64,000 nt of DNA, taken from Lachnospiraceae bacterium (lineage in GTDB: Bacteria > Bacillota > Clostridia > Lachnospirales > Lachnospiraceae). The translations under genes and the position numbers were made by a program. The stretch covers positions 46,929 to 110,928 of the forward strand of contig JAGAQJ010000044.1 in NCBI GenBank assembly GCA_017622845.1, in the 5' to 3' direction. Below the pieces are notes generated by a model, which saw only the letters and a list, made by a program, of their open reading frames with translations, had not been told where the DNA came from and ran no database searches. This document shows positions 46,803-56,302 of the stretch, in pieces. The first letter of the stretch is position 1. Each line of letters begins with the position of its first letter.

Positions 46803-48254
46803 ATGGGTACAGACAGATATACAAGCCCCCTTTCTGAGCGGTATGCCAGCAAGGAGATGCAGTACATCTTTTCACAGGATATGAAATTTAAGACATGGAG
46901 AAAGCTTTGGATTGCTCTGGCAGAGACGGAGATGGAGCTTGGACTGAGCGAGAACGGCAAGCCTGTTATCTCACAGGAGCAGATTGACGAGCTAAAGGCT
47001 CATGCAGAGGACATTAATTATGATGTTGCCAGAGAACGCGAGAAACTTGTCCGCCATGATGTTATGAGCCATGTGTACGCATATGGACAGCAGTGCCCGA
47101 AAGCAGCAGGTATTATTCATTTAGGAGCAACCTCCTGCTATGTCGGTGACAATACCGATATCATTGTGATGAACGAAGCCTTAAAGCTTGTACATAAAAA
47201 GCTTGTCAACGTGATTGATGAGCTTGCAAGGTTTGCAGACAAATACAAGAACCTTCCGACACTTGCCTTTACACATTTTCAGCCCGCCCAGCCTACAACA
47301 GTAGGAAAGCGTGCTACGCTCTGGATGCAGGAATTTCTCATGGATTTAGAGGATTTGGAGTATGTCATGGGAAGCCTGAAATTATTAGGTTCTAAAGGTA
47401 CAACCGGTACGCAGGCAAGCTTTTTGGAGCTGTTTAACGGCGACCAGGAAACCATTGATAAGATTGACCCCATGATTGCGGCAAAGATGGGTTTTAAAGA
47501 GTGTTATGCAGTATCCGGACAGACCTACTCAAGAAAGGTAGACACCAGAGTGGCGAACATTCTTGCAGGCATTGCGGCAAGTGCACATAAGATGTCAAAT
47601 GATATCAGACTTCTGCAGCATTTAAAAGAGGTAGAGGAGCCCTTTGAAAAAAATCAAATCGGTTCATCTGCAATGGCATACAAGAGAAACCCGATGCGCT
47701 CAGAGCGTATTGCTTCCTTATCCCGTTATGTCATGATTGATGCGCTCAATCCGGCTATCACTTCAGCAACACAATGGTTTGAGAGAACGCTTGATGATTC
47801 TGCAAACAAGAGACTTTCTATACCTGAAGGCTTTCTTGCGATTGATGGTATTCTTGATTTATGCCTCAATGTCGTTGACGGACTTGTGGTATATGATAAG
47901 GTAATCACGAAGCATATGCTGGCAGAGCTTCCATTTATGGCAACAGAAAATATTATGATGGATGCAGTGAAAAACGGCGGCAACCGCCAGGAGCTTCATG
48001 AGAAGATTCGAACACTCTCGATGGAAGCAGGTAAAAACGTCAAGGTTGAGGGTAAGGACAATAATCTCTTAGAGCTGATTGCTGCAGAGCCGGAGTTTAA
48101 TCTTACGCTTGAGCAGCTTCAGGCAGCGATGGAGCCTTCAAAATATGTAGGGCGTTCCCCGATACAGGTAGATAACTTCCTGAATAAGGTAGTAAAGCCT
48201 GTGCTGGAGGCAAACAAGTCAGAGCTTGGCATGAAAGCTGAGATTAACGTATAA
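46803..48254 (+). CDS. purB: adenylosuccinate lyase
   Basis: 483 residues. It removes fumarate twice in purine synthesis, from SAICAR and from adenylosuccinate. Fumarase/aspartase superfamily signature G-S-S-A-M-A-Y-K-R-N-P-M-R-S-E near 290-304. Earlier, H-L-G-A-T-S-C-Y-V-G-D-N and the T-H-F-Q-P-A-Q-P-T catalytic His segment. The all-helical body is complete. AAAGGAGA before ATG 46803, 44 bases after purF, so the same transcript is likely. A repeat element begins five bases after its stop. Confidence 0.96.
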   Translation: MGTDRYTSPLSERYASKEMQYIFSQDMKFKTWRKLWIALAETEMELGLSENGKPVISQEQIDELKAHAEDINYDVAREREKLVRHDVMSHVYAYGQQCPKAAGIIHLGATSCYVGDNTDIIVMNEALKLVHKKLVNVIDELARFADKYKNLPTLAFTHFQPAQPTTVGKRATLWMQEFLMDLEDLEYVMGSLKLLGSKGTTGTQASFLELFNGDQETIDKIDPMIAAKMGFKECYAVSGQTYSRKVDTRVANILAGIAASAHKMSNDIRLLQHLKEVEEPFEKNQIGSSAMAYKRNPMRSERIASLSRYVMIDALNPAITSATQWFERTLDDSANKRLSIPEGFLAIDGILDLCLNVVDGLVVYDKVITKHMLAELPFMATENIMMDAVKNGGNRQELHEKIRTLSMEAGKNVKVEGKDNNLLELIAAEPEFNLTLEQLQAAMEPSKYVGRSPIQVDNFLNKVVKPVLEANKSELGMKAEINV

Positions 48255-48258
48255 TAAA

Positions 48259-48387
48259 TGTAACGATTCAGTGCCCTCATAGTTACGGGCATCAAGCCAT
48301 GCAAAACCACTTCGCGGCGTGATGTATGACCAATCAGCAACACAAGTCAACAAACATTCAGCTCTCGCCGAAGGCTGAACTGTTACA
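48259..48387. repeat. 129-base element with inverted ends (MITE-like)
   Basis: TGTAACGATTCAG (48259-48271) faces CTGAACTGTTACA (48375-48387), 11 of 13 positions complementary. Inside is a T-G-C-C-C / G-G-G-C-A hairpin. The right end is identical over 21 bases to 27181-27201. No coding potential. It separates purB from purA. Confidence 0.55.
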
Positions 48388-48407
48388 CTGAACTGGAATA
48401 AATATAC

Positions 48408-48436
48408 TTTACTTATTTACAAAAAAGATGTATGAT
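48408..48436 (+). promoter_or_regulatory. promoter for purA
   Basis: TTTACT 48408-48413, 17-base spacer, TATGAT 48431-48436, about 75 bases before purA. It lies right after the repeat element. Confidence 0.55.
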
Positions 48437-48517
48437 AAATAGCGGTGTGTAAAGTGAACGATGCTTTATGCGGGACAGATACAATAAGTTAAATTATAAA
48501 GAACCGGAGGTATGTCA

Positions 48518-49810
48518 ATGGTAAAGGCAGTAGTAGGAGCTAACTGGGGTGATGAGGGAAAAGGTAAAATTACTGATATGCTCGCACGTGAGGCAGATAT
48601 TGTTATCCGCTTTCAGGGCGGCGCAAATGCAGGACACACGATTGTAAACAATTATGGTAAGTTCGCACTTCATACCCTTCCTTCAGGAGTATTTTATGAT
48701 CATACAACCAGCATTATCGGGAATGGCGTGGCATTAAATATCCCTATTTTGATGAATGAGATTAAGTCCATAACAGACAGGAATGTGCCGATGCCCAGGA
48801 TTTTGGTATCAGACAGGGCACAGATTGTAATGCCTTACCATGTGCTGTTTGACCAGTATGAGGAGGAGCGGCTTGGAGGAAAGTCCTTTGGCTCTACAAA
48901 GTCAGGCATTGCACCCTTCTATTCAGATAAATATGCAAAGATTGGCTTTCAGGTAAGCGAACTCTTTGATGAGGAGCTGTTGAAAGAGAAGGTAGAAAGA
49001 GTAGTAGAACAGAAAAATGTTTTGCTGGAGCACTTATATCATAAGCCTGCCATTGTTCCTTCCGGGCTTCTTGAAACATTGCATGAGTACAGGGATATGA
49101 TTGCACCGTTTGTATGTGATGTTTCGTTATATCTTGACGAAGCAATCAAGTCCGGCAAAAATATCCTTCTGGAGGGACAGCTTGGTACACTAAAAGACCC
49201 TGACCATGGCATTTATCCAATGGTTACTTCCTCATCGACACTTGCAGCATACGGTGCAATCGGTGCAGGTCTTCCGCCATATGAAATCAAGGAGATTTAT
49301 ACTGTGTGCAAAGCCTACTCGTCAGCAGTAGGAGCAGGCGCGTTTGTATCGGAAATTTTCGGAGATGAGGCAGATGAGCTTAGACGCCGCGGCGGAGACG
49401 GTGGAGAATATGGAGCGACGACAGGACGTCCAAGACGTATGGGGTGGTTTGACTGTGTGGCTTCCAAGTATGGATGCCGCCTGCAGGGTACTACCGATGT
49501 ATGCTTCACCGTGTTGGATGTACTTGGTTATCTTGATGAGATACCGGTATGTACAGGCTATGAGATTGATGGAGAGGTTACGACACAGTTTCCTGTCACA
49601 TCAAAGCTTGAGAAGGCTAAGCCTGTACTTACAGTACTTCCGGGCTGGAAGACAGATATCAGAGGCATCAAAAATTATGATGACCTTCCCGAAAACTGCC
49701 GCAGGTATGTAGAATTTGTAGAGCAGCAGATTGGATATCCGATTACACTTGTAAGCAATGGACCGGCAAGAGACGATATTATTTACAGAAAAAGCCCGTT
49801 AAAAAAATAA
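48518..49810 (+). CDS. purA: adenylosuccinate synthetase
   Basis: 430 residues. It joins IMP and aspartate with GTP, the first step from IMP to AMP. GTP loop G-A-N-W-G-D-E-G-K-G-K at 7-17 with the catalytic Asp, then G-G-A-N-A-G-H-T with the catalytic His. Q-L-G-T-L-K-D-P-D-H-G and the T-T-G-R-P-R-R-M-G-W segment follow. ATG 48518 lies eight bases after GGAGG; ATG 48512 touches it and is unlikely. Separate promoter from purC-F-B. PurB uses its product. Confidence 0.96.
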   Translation: MVKAVVGANWGDEGKGKITDMLAREADIVIRFQGGANAGHTIVNNYGKFALHTLPSGVFYDHTTSIIGNGVALNIPILMNEIKSITDRNVPMPRILVSDRAQIVMPYHVLFDQYEEERLGGKSFGSTKSGIAPFYSDKYAKIGFQVSELFDEELLKEKVERVVEQKNVLLEHLYHKPAIVPSGLLETLHEYRDMIAPFVCDVSLYLDEAIKSGKNILLEGQLGTLKDPDHGIYPMVTSSSTLAAYGAIGAGLPPYEIKEIYTVCKAYSSAVGAGAFVSEIFGDEADELRRRGGDGGEYGATTGRPRRMGWFDCVASKYGCRLQGTTDVCFTVLDVLGYLDEIPVCTGYEIDGEVTTQFPVTSKLEKAKPVLTVLPGWKTDIRGIKNYDDLPENCRRYVEFVEQQIGYPITLVSNGPARDDIIYRKSPLKK

Positions 49811-49820
49811 GAGGACAGAA

Positions 49821-49868
49821 ACAGAAGCCAGATGCGGTGGCAGCGCGCATCTGGCTTCTGTAATTTAC
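49821..49868 (+). terminator. purA terminator
   Basis: Sixteen-base stem (49821-49836 with 49846-49861), nine-base loop, and a weak TAATTT tail. Confidence 0.65.
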
Positions 49869-49892
49869 CGCTGAATTTTATGGATAGTTTTG

Positions 49893-49921
49893 TTGCTATT
49901 TTCAGATAATTATGTTATAGT
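49893..49921 (+). promoter_or_regulatory. promoter for the nucleoside importer
   Basis: TTGCTA 49893-49898, 17-base spacer, TATAGT 49916-49921. Confidence 0.55.
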
Positions 49922-49993
49922 GGTCAAGTAATTATACCTTGATTTGTGCATAGGGACGATTAAGGTTATGAATTCAAAGGAGGAGAAAACGAT

Positions 49994-51166
49994 ATGAAAA
50001 AGAAAGCATTATCACTTGTTCTGGCTTCTGTTATGACAGTATCTTTAGCAGCCTGCGGCGGCAGCTCAGATACTCCTGCGGCAGATAACGCTGCAGACAC
50101 GCCGGCAGAGGCAGAGACATCATCTGCTGATACAGCAGCAGATACAACAGAGGAGACTCCGGCTGCAGAGGGGAAAATTGCACTTGTTACTGACGTAGGA
50201 ACAATTGATGACGAGTCCTTCAACCAGGCAACATGGGAAGGCGTTGTGGCATACGGAGATGCAAACGGTATTGAATACACTTACTATCAGCCGACCGAGG
50301 ACAGCACAGAGGAAAGAATTAATCAGATTGATCTTGCAGTAAGCGAAGGAGCTACAGTTGTAGTATTGCCAGGTTACTTATTCGGCGAGACGCTTTCAGA
50401 GGTTCAGACAACATATCCCGATGTAAACTTTATCGCTGTTGACGTTTCAGAAGGAGACATGACGGCACCGATAGAGTCAAATGCATATGCTTGTACCTTC
50501 AGTGAGGAACAGGCAGGCTATCTTGCAGGCTATGCAGCAGTTAAGGACGGCTATACAAAGCTTGGATTCCTTGGCGGCATGGCAGTTCCGGCAGTTATCA
50601 GATACGGCTACGGATATGTACAGGGCATAAACGATGCGGCTCAGGAGCTGGGCGTAGAGGTAGAAGTGAAGTATACCTATGGCGGACAGTTCTTCGGGGA
50701 TGCCAACATTACAGCAAAGATGGAAAGCTGGTATTCAGAGGGAACAGAGATTGTATTTGCCTGCGGCGGCGGTATCTATACCTCAGCGCTTGAGGCAGCA
50801 TTGAATTATGACGGCATGATTATCGGTGTAGACGTTGACCAGCATTCCGTAGGTGAAGGCAATGCGTACAATCCGGTACTTACATCAGCTATGAAGGGGC
50901 TTACAGCTACAGTTATGGACAAGCTTGACACCTGCTTCAAGGGGAACTGGGCTTCCATCGGCGGACAGATTCAGAATCTTGGTCTTGCAGACGGCGATTA
51001 TATCGGACTTCCTACAGCAGATGAGTCATGGGGCTTTAAGACCTTTACAAAGGAGGAGTACCAGACACTTCTTGACGGCATTAAGGACGGCACAATCGCA
51101 ATTTCAAATGATACAGAGAATCAGCCGGAGGTTGGCGAAGGCGTCACAGTATCTTACATTGACTAA
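49994..51166 (+). CDS. BMP-family (PnrA-like) nucleoside-binding lipoprotein
   Basis: 390 residues. Signal peptide with lipobox L-A-A-C, Cys21. An Ala/Thr/Glu/Asp linker (about 25-60) precedes the binding domain, which starts K-I-A-L-V-T-D-V-G-T-I-D-D-E-S-F-N-Q. That Asp/Phe segment stacks and clamps the nucleoside in PnrA proteins. It feeds the ATPase and two permeases that follow. GGAGGAG precedes ATG 49994. A terminator-like hairpin after it probably lets only part of transcription through, giving an excess of binding protein. Confidence 0.92.
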   Translation: MKKKALSLVLASVMTVSLAACGGSSDTPAADNAADTPAEAETSSADTAADTTEETPAAEGKIALVTDVGTIDDESFNQATWEGVVAYGDANGIEYTYYQPTEDSTEERINQIDLAVSEGATVVVLPGYLFGETLSEVQTTYPDVNFIAVDVSEGDMTAPIESNAYACTFSEEQAGYLAGYAAVKDGYTKLGFLGGMAVPAVIRYGYGYVQGINDAAQELGVEVEVKYTYGGQFFGDANITAKMESWYSEGTEIVFACGGGIYTSALEAALNYDGMIIGVDVDQHSVGEGNAYNPVLTSAMKGLTATVMDKLDTCFKGNWASIGGQIQNLGLADGDYIGLPTADESWGFKTFTKEEYQTLLDGIKDGTIAISNDTENQPEVGEGVTVSYID

Positions 51167-51201
51167 TTGACGAATTATGAAAAAAATATTAAAATAGTGA
51201 T

Positions 51202-51238
51202 AAAGGGAAGGGGAAGTAAGAATCCCTTCCCTTTTTTA
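51202..51238 (+). terminator. partial terminator between binding protein and ABC genes
   Basis: Nine to ten base-pair G-rich/C-rich stem, loop AGTAAGAA region, then six T. Its place inside an importer operon suggests attenuation. Confidence 0.7.
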
Positions 51239-51240
51239 CA

Positions 51241-51283
51241 TCTGTGGACCCATGCAGAGAAAATACGCCGTTAAAACAGCGCA
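51241..51283 (+). repeat. dispersed repeat B
   Basis: 43 bases, about 31 identical to 62831-62873. Both copies begin right after a terminator T run and centre on G-C-C-G-T-T-A-A-A. The rest of 51284-51414 has no gene. Confidence 0.5.
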
Positions 51284-51414
51284 CAGGTTACACAGCGGGT
51301 AGAGAGAAGCACGTTCCTCCGTCCGATTAAGGCAGCAGAAAGAGATTAGATGTGAAGCGGCATGCAGCCTGCCGTGCAGGATATCAGCTTATTATGAGAA
51401 AGGTATGATTTCGA

Positions 51415-52962
51415 ATGGAAAATAATGACTACATTATTGAGATGTTGAACATCACAAAGGAGTTTCCTGGTATCAAGGCGAATGATAATGTTACCTTACA
51501 GCTAAGAAAGGGTGAGATACACGCATTATTAGGAGAAAACGGTGCAGGAAAGTCTACGCTTATGAGTATCCTTTTTGGTTTATATCAGCCCACCAGCGGC
51601 GTAATCAAGAAAAACGGAAAAGAAGTCAAAATCAATAACCCCAATGATGCCAATGACCTGAATATAGGAATGGTGCATCAGCATTTTAAGCTGGTGGAAT
51701 GCTTTTCCGTATTAGACAATATTATCCTTGGCATTGAGCCTGCAAAGGGTCTGTTTTTGAGCAAAAAAGGGGCAAGGGAAAAGGTAGCGGCCCTGAGTGA
51801 TAAGTATGGCTTAAAGGTAGACCCGGATGCACTGGTTTCAGATATCACAGTAGGCATGCAGCAGCGTACGGAAATATTAAAGATGCTGTACCGCGACAAC
51901 GAGATTCTTATTTTTGATGAGCCGACAGCAGTGCTTACTCCTCAGGAAATTGAGGAGCTTATGAAAATTATGAAAAATCTTGCGCGCGAAGGAAAGTCCA
52001 TATTATTTATTACACATAAACTGAATGAGATTATGGAAGTATCGGACCGCTGCACAATTCTCAGAAAAGGCAAATATATCGGAACAGTAAATATTAAGGA
52101 TACGACCAAAGAGGAACTGTCAAAGATGATGGTAGGACGTGACGTTAATTTCAAGGTAGATAAGAAGCCTGCCAAGCCGGGTGAGACTGTGCTCAAGATT
52201 GAAAATATGACAGTTCCAAGTAAAATGCACAAGAATAATGCCGTGAAAAACGTCTCCTTTAACGTCAGACGTGGGGAGATCGTCTGTATTGCAGGCATTG
52301 ATGGGAACGGACAGACAGAATTTGTACATGCATTGACTGGTCTTGAGAAAATGACAGAGGGAAAAATCATATTCGATGGAAAGGATATTACGGATGCAAG
52401 TATACGCGAACGTTCGAAAAGCGGCATGAGCCATATCCCGGAGGACAGACATAAGCATGGACTCGTGCTTGACTATACACTCGAACAGAATATGGTGCTT
52501 CAGCGCTACTGGGATGACGAATTTCAAAAGAATGGTTTCATCAAACAGAGTGCAGTCAGAAAGTATTCACAGAGATTGATTGAGCAGTATGATGTCAGAA
52601 GCGGACAAGGCCCCATAACAATCGCCCGGAGTATGTCGGGAGGAAATCAGCAGAAAGCAATTATAGCCCGTGAGATTGACAAAAATCCTGACCTTCTTGT
52701 GGCAGTCCAGCCAACACGCGGACTTGATGTCGGAGCGATTGAGTATATTCACAGTCAGCTTGTGGCACAGAGAGACAAGGGAAAAGCAGTGCTTTTAGTG
52801 TCTCTTGAGCTGGACGAGGTTATGAACGTTTCAGACCGTATTCTTGTTATGTATGAAGGCGAGATTGTAGGGCAGCTTGATCCGGACAAGACGACCGTTG
52901 AGGAGCTTGGATTATATATGGCAGGCGCGAAGAGAGAAAAAGTTCCTGCACAAGTGAACTAA
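51415..52962 (+). CDS. nucleoside ABC transporter ATP-binding protein (double cassette)
   Basis: 515 residues with two ABC domains in tandem. The first (about 5-240) has Walker A G-E-N-G-A-G-K-S-T and Walker B I-L-I-F-D-E-P-T. The second (about 260-505) has a degenerate Walker A, G-I-D-G-N-G-Q-T-E, and the signature M-S-G-G-N-Q-Q-K. This asymmetry is normal for the ribose/nucleoside (RbsA/NupA) type. It lies between the binding protein and two permeases, making a complete BMP-type nucleoside importer. No strong ribosome site is seen (GAAAGG about 12 bases upstream). Confidence 0.93.
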   Translation: MENNDYIIEMLNITKEFPGIKANDNVTLQLRKGEIHALLGENGAGKSTLMSILFGLYQPTSGVIKKNGKEVKINNPNDANDLNIGMVHQHFKLVECFSVLDNIILGIEPAKGLFLSKKGAREKVAALSDKYGLKVDPDALVSDITVGMQQRTEILKMLYRDNEILIFDEPTAVLTPQEIEELMKIMKNLAREGKSILFITHKLNEIMEVSDRCTILRKGKYIGTVNIKDTTKEELSKMMVGRDVNFKVDKKPAKPGETVLKIENMTVPSKMHKNNAVKNVSFNVRRGEIVCIAGIDGNGQTEFVHALTGLEKMTEGKIIFDGKDITDASIRERSKSGMSHIPEDRHKHGLVLDYTLEQNMVLQRYWDDEFQKNGFIKQSAVRKYSQRLIEQYDVRSGQGPITIARSMSGGNQQKAIIAREIDKNPDLLVAVQPTRGLDVGAIEYIHSQLVAQRDKGKAVLLVSLELDEVMNVSDRILVMYEGEIVGQLDPDKTTVEELGLYMAGAKREKVPAQVN

Positions 52963-52979
52963 GAAAGCGAGGTGGAAAA

Positions 52980-54134
52980 GTGGATAATTCAACAAAGAAA
53001 AACAAAAAAATAGATATTTCATCAGGAATTCTTTCCGTACTGGCATCGCTGATATGCATTATCATAGGGCTTTTGGTCGGACTGGTGATTCTCTACTGCA
53101 TTAACAGTGAAAATGCCCTTGACGGCTTCAGCAGAATCCTAAAAGGCGGTTTTTACCTCAAGCCGAAGGGAATCGGTACAGTGCTTGCACAGACTGCACC
53201 GCTGATTATGACAGGACTTTCCGTGGCATTTGCTTTTAAGACAGGATTATTTAATATCGGTGCGGCAGGACAGTATACGCTTGGCGCGCTTGGCGCACTA
53301 TATTTTGCACTTGTTTTAAAAATGCCATGGTTTGTGTGCCTTTTGGCAGCGATGCTTTTTGGAGCTTTGTGGGGAGCTATACCGGGTATCTTTAAAGCAT
53401 ACTTCAATGTAAACGAGGTTATCACAGCAATCATGTTCAACTGGATCGGACTGTATGCTGTCAATGAGATTATCTATAAGGGTGTTATCGGTGATATGTA
53501 TGATATGAAAACAACCAAGACATATACACTCAGAAGCACTTCGCCATCTTCTATGATTCCTGATATGGGGTTGAATAATTTGTTTAAGACAAAGTCAACA
53601 ACCATAGCCATCTTTATCGCGATTATTATCGCGATTGTGGTATATATTGTCATCAATAAGACAACCTTTGGTTATGAGCTGAAGGCATGCGGACACAATA
53701 AGGAAGCAGCCCGTTATGCCGGAATCAACGATAAGAAAAATATCGTGCTTTCCATGACGATTGCAGGAGCTCTTTCCGGTATCGGCGCAGGACTGTATTA
53801 TCTGTCCGGTGTTGCAGAATGGAATCCGCAGGTAAGCACGGCGCTCCCGGCAATGGGCTTTAACGGTATTCCGGTAGCGCTTTTGGCGCTCAGCAATCCA
53901 ATCGGCGTTATCTTTGCAGCGCTTTTTGTATCACATATTACGGTCGGCGGCGGTTATCTTCCGACAAAATATTTCCAGCCCGAAATTGCCGATGTCATTA
54001 TCGCAGTCATTATTTATCTATGTGCATTTGTAATGCTCTTTAAAGGAATGGTTCTGGAAGCGATAGCTAATAAAAAGAAGAAAAAAGATGCACAAACACA
54101 GACTTCTGATATGGGAAAGGGGGCGGCTGAATAA
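52980..54134 (+). CDS. nucleoside ABC transporter permease 1
   Basis: 384 residues, starting with GTG at 52980 after GAGGTGG. About nine or ten membrane helices. The family segment F-N-I-G-A-A-G-Q-Y-T-L-G-A is near 95-107, and G-A-L-S-G-I-G-A-G-L-Y-Y is near 265. The C-terminus is Lys-rich. It ends with TAATG, overlapping the next start by one base, so the two permeases are translated in a coupled, equal ratio and form the membrane channel. Confidence 0.92.
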   Translation: MDNSTKKNKKIDISSGILSVLASLICIIIGLLVGLVILYCINSENALDGFSRILKGGFYLKPKGIGTVLAQTAPLIMTGLSVAFAFKTGLFNIGAAGQYTLGALGALYFALVLKMPWFVCLLAAMLFGALWGAIPGIFKAYFNVNEVITAIMFNWIGLYAVNEIIYKGVIGDMYDMKTTKTYTLRSTSPSSMIPDMGLNNLFKTKSTTIAIFIAIIIAIVVYIVINKTTFGYELKACGHNKEAARYAGINDKKNIVLSMTIAGALSGIGAGLYYLSGVAEWNPQVSTALPAMGFNGIPVALLALSNPIGVIFAALFVSHITVGGGYLPTKYFQPEIADVIIAVIIYLCAFVMLFKGMVLEAIANKKKKKDAQTQTSDMGKGAAE

Positions 54135-55072
54135 TGCTTTTACTTTTGAAATATACATTACTTTATGCAGTAGTATTAATGCTGGTAGCCCTCGGAGGCA
54201 TGTTTTCGGAACGAAGCGGTGTCATCAACATTGCACTGGAAGGTATCATGGCAATCGGAGGACTGGCAGGTATTCTTGTTTTAGTTCTCTGCGGAGACAC
54301 ACTCTCGCCGGCGGCGCTTGTGATTTTATCCATTTTTGCCAGTGCAGCAGCAGGCATGCTCTATTCCCTTCTGCTTGGTTTTTCTGCAATCACGCTAAAG
54401 GCAGACCAGACCATCGGCGGTACGGCGCTTAATATGCTCGCTACGGCAGCAGCAGTCGTGATTGTAAAAGCATTTAATAACTCGGCAAGCGGCGGAAACG
54501 GTTCGGCATCGTCGAAGCTGACCTATTCCAACACTCCCTTCATCTTTACGGCAGGACCGCTTACCTACAATATCTTTTTAATCATAGGTATTGTACTTTT
54601 GATTGCAGCATATGTATTTTTATACAAGACAAAGTACGGTTTGAGGCTCCGTGCCTGCGGCGAGCATCCACAGGCAGCCGATTCCGTGGGTATCAATGTA
54701 TACAAGTGGCGCTATACAGGCGTTATGATATCAGGATTTTTGGGAGGAATCGGCGGATTGGCATACATTGTGCCTTCTGTCTCCACGTGGAACTTTGAGG
54801 TGGGCGTGACAGGCTTTGGCTTCCTGGCTCTTGCCGTTATGATTTTCGGACAGTGGAAGCCATTCCGTATTGCAGGAGCAGCAGTATTTTTTGCGGTATT
54901 TAAGTCACTGGCAAACATTGCAGACGCAACTTTTCTTTCCAATCTTCACTTGTCAAAAAATATATACGACATGATGCCATTTATCGCTTCTATGGTAATT
55001 CTTGCTTTTACCTCCAAGAATTCACAGGCTCCGAAGGCAGAAGGCATTCCGTATGATAAAGGGGCAAGATAG
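54134..55072 (+). CDS. nucleoside ABC transporter permease 2
   Basis: 312 residues, eight or more membrane helices. Segments typical of the YufQ/NupC type: G-M-F-S-E-R-S-G-V-I-N-I-A-L-E-G-I-M-A near 23-41, and G-G-I-G-G-L-A-Y near 205. It starts in the TAATG overlap, with AAAGGGGG 12 bases upstream. Last gene of the importer operon. Confidence 0.93.
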   Translation: MLLLLKYTLLYAVVLMLVALGGMFSERSGVINIALEGIMAIGGLAGILVLVLCGDTLSPAALVILSIFASAAAGMLYSLLLGFSAITLKADQTIGGTALNMLATAAAVVIVKAFNNSASGGNGSASSKLTYSNTPFIFTAGPLTYNIFLIIGIVLLIAAYVFLYKTKYGLRLRACGEHPQAADSVGINVYKWRYTGVMISGFLGGIGGLAYIVPSVSTWNFEVGVTGFGFLALAVMIFGQWKPFRIAGAAVFFAVFKSLANIADATFLSNLHLSKNIYDMMPFIASMVILAFTSKNSQAPKAEGIPYDKGAR

Positions 55073-55083
55073 CAGCAGGACAT

Positions 55084-55175
55084 AATGAGCGTTAGCGAGT
55101 GGGAACAGACTTCGTCTGCTCATCACGAGCGGCGAATGGCGATCATGAACGAAGTTCATGATATGATATCGAGAT
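55084..55175 (+). repeat. structured intergenic element with hairpins
   Basis: Two small perfect hairpins, C-A-G-A-C/G-T-C-T-G at 55108-55120 and a nine-base stem at 55142-55162 (ATCATGAAC with its complement, loop GAA). It also contains related C-G-A-G and A-T-G-A-T motifs. Not coding. It resembles REP-type elements at operon ends. Confidence 0.4.
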
Positions 55176-55183
55176 GAAAACAG

Positions 55184-55233
55184 AACAGGCATCAGGATTT
55201 AGATATAATAAATTCTGATGCCTGTTTTTTATT
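55184..55233. terminator. bidirectional terminator after importer operon
   Basis: Twelve-base perfect stem (55184-55195 with 55215-55226), then TTTTTATTT. Shared with the convergent acyltransferase. Confidence 0.85.
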
Positions 55234-55239
55234 TCAAAA

Positions 55240-56301
55240 TTATTTTCTGCCCTTGATTCCAAGTACAAAATAACGCAGAATTGGAATTCTTTTCATTCCC
55301 TCATACACTGCAAAAGTCATAACAAATTCAACTAATAAGGCAATCACATAATTCAATACTGCCGGAAAATTAAAATAATAATGCAGGATATAGCAGGTGA
55401 CAATTAGAACAGGGTAATGCAGAATATATATCCCGAAGCTTGATTTTGTCATATAACAGGTAAAAGCCGTTTCGTAGTTAAAATATTTTTTAAAACACCC
55501 GATGGCTGCAAGAATGACAATCCAGAGATACAGGTTTGTGATAATGCTTTGCAGACATTCCGGCGACGTGTAATTGCTGCCCCAATAATAAAACGTGTAG
55601 AAAACAGCGCCGATGATTGCGAGACACAGCATTGGAAGCGCTATCTTCTCTATGCCTGACTGTACGTTTTCATGGGAGAACATGTAATATCCAATCAGAA
55701 ACGATGTCAGATAAATCCCGAAACGGTACATTGTCAAAACAGGCATATTCAATATTTGGGCGGAAGCGAAAATCAGCACAAAAAGCAATAAAATGACAGG
55801 CAGATTTGCCCTTCCGCAGAAGGTCCACAGTTTATCTGACGGGTCCGCTCTTCTGAGTAAAATAAGAATGCAGGAAAAAAGGAACAGCATTTGAATGAAC
55901 CATAACGGACCAATGCCGCTTATGACAGAGACAGGATATACCAAAGCTGTCGGTATGTACACAAGCCCTCCGCCCATTTTAATATTTAGATAGCCTGTAA
56001 TCCAATGAATAACAAACAAACCCAGGGTTGAGGGGATCAGAAGCTTGACAGCCCGTTCTTTGAGAAACTGTCTCCCTGTACGCATCTGCAGCGAGTACCT
56101 TGCGCTCATGCCTGCAACGACAAAAAGAAGCGCCATAAACCATGGATATACAAGATAAGCTGCCGCATCAAAGACTGAAACATTAGCAGCATCAGGAATC
56201 CCTCCGGGAACACCGGCACCATTGAACATATAGCAGACATGGTATACCAGCACCAGCAGGACAGTCGTCCATCTGATATTGTCAAGGTAAAATTTTCTCA
56301 T
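55240..56301 (-). CDS. acyltransferase 3 family membrane protein
   Basis: 353 residues from ATG 56301, after GAGGAGG; a longer frame overlaps the abrB-like gene. Ten membrane helices. It opens Y-L-D-N-I-R-W-T-T-V-L-L-V-L-V-Y-H-V with the conserved catalytic-type His in helix 1, and has G-P-L-W-F-I near 150. The family moves acyl groups, often acetyl, onto sugars or cell-envelope molecules. It starts one base after the regulator gene stops, so the two are translationally coupled. Confidence 0.88.
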   Translation of the reverse strand: MRKFYLDNIRWTTVLLVLVYHVCYMFNGAGVPGGIPDAANVSVFDAAAYLVYPWFMALLFVVAGMSARYSLQMRTGRQFLKERAVKLLIPSTLGLFVIHWITGYLNIKMGGGLVYIPTALVYPVSVISGIGPLWFIQMLFLFSCILILLRRADPSDKLWTFCGRANLPVILLLFVLIFASAQILNMPVLTMYRFGIYLTSFLIGYYMFSHENVQSGIEKIALPMLCLAIIGAVFYTFYYWGSNYTSPECLQSIITNLYLWIVILAAIGCFKKYFNYETAFTCYMTKSSFGIYILHYPVLIVTCYILHYYFNFPAVLNYVIALLVEFVMTFAVYEGMKRIPILRYFVLGIKGRK

Positions 56302-56302
56302 G

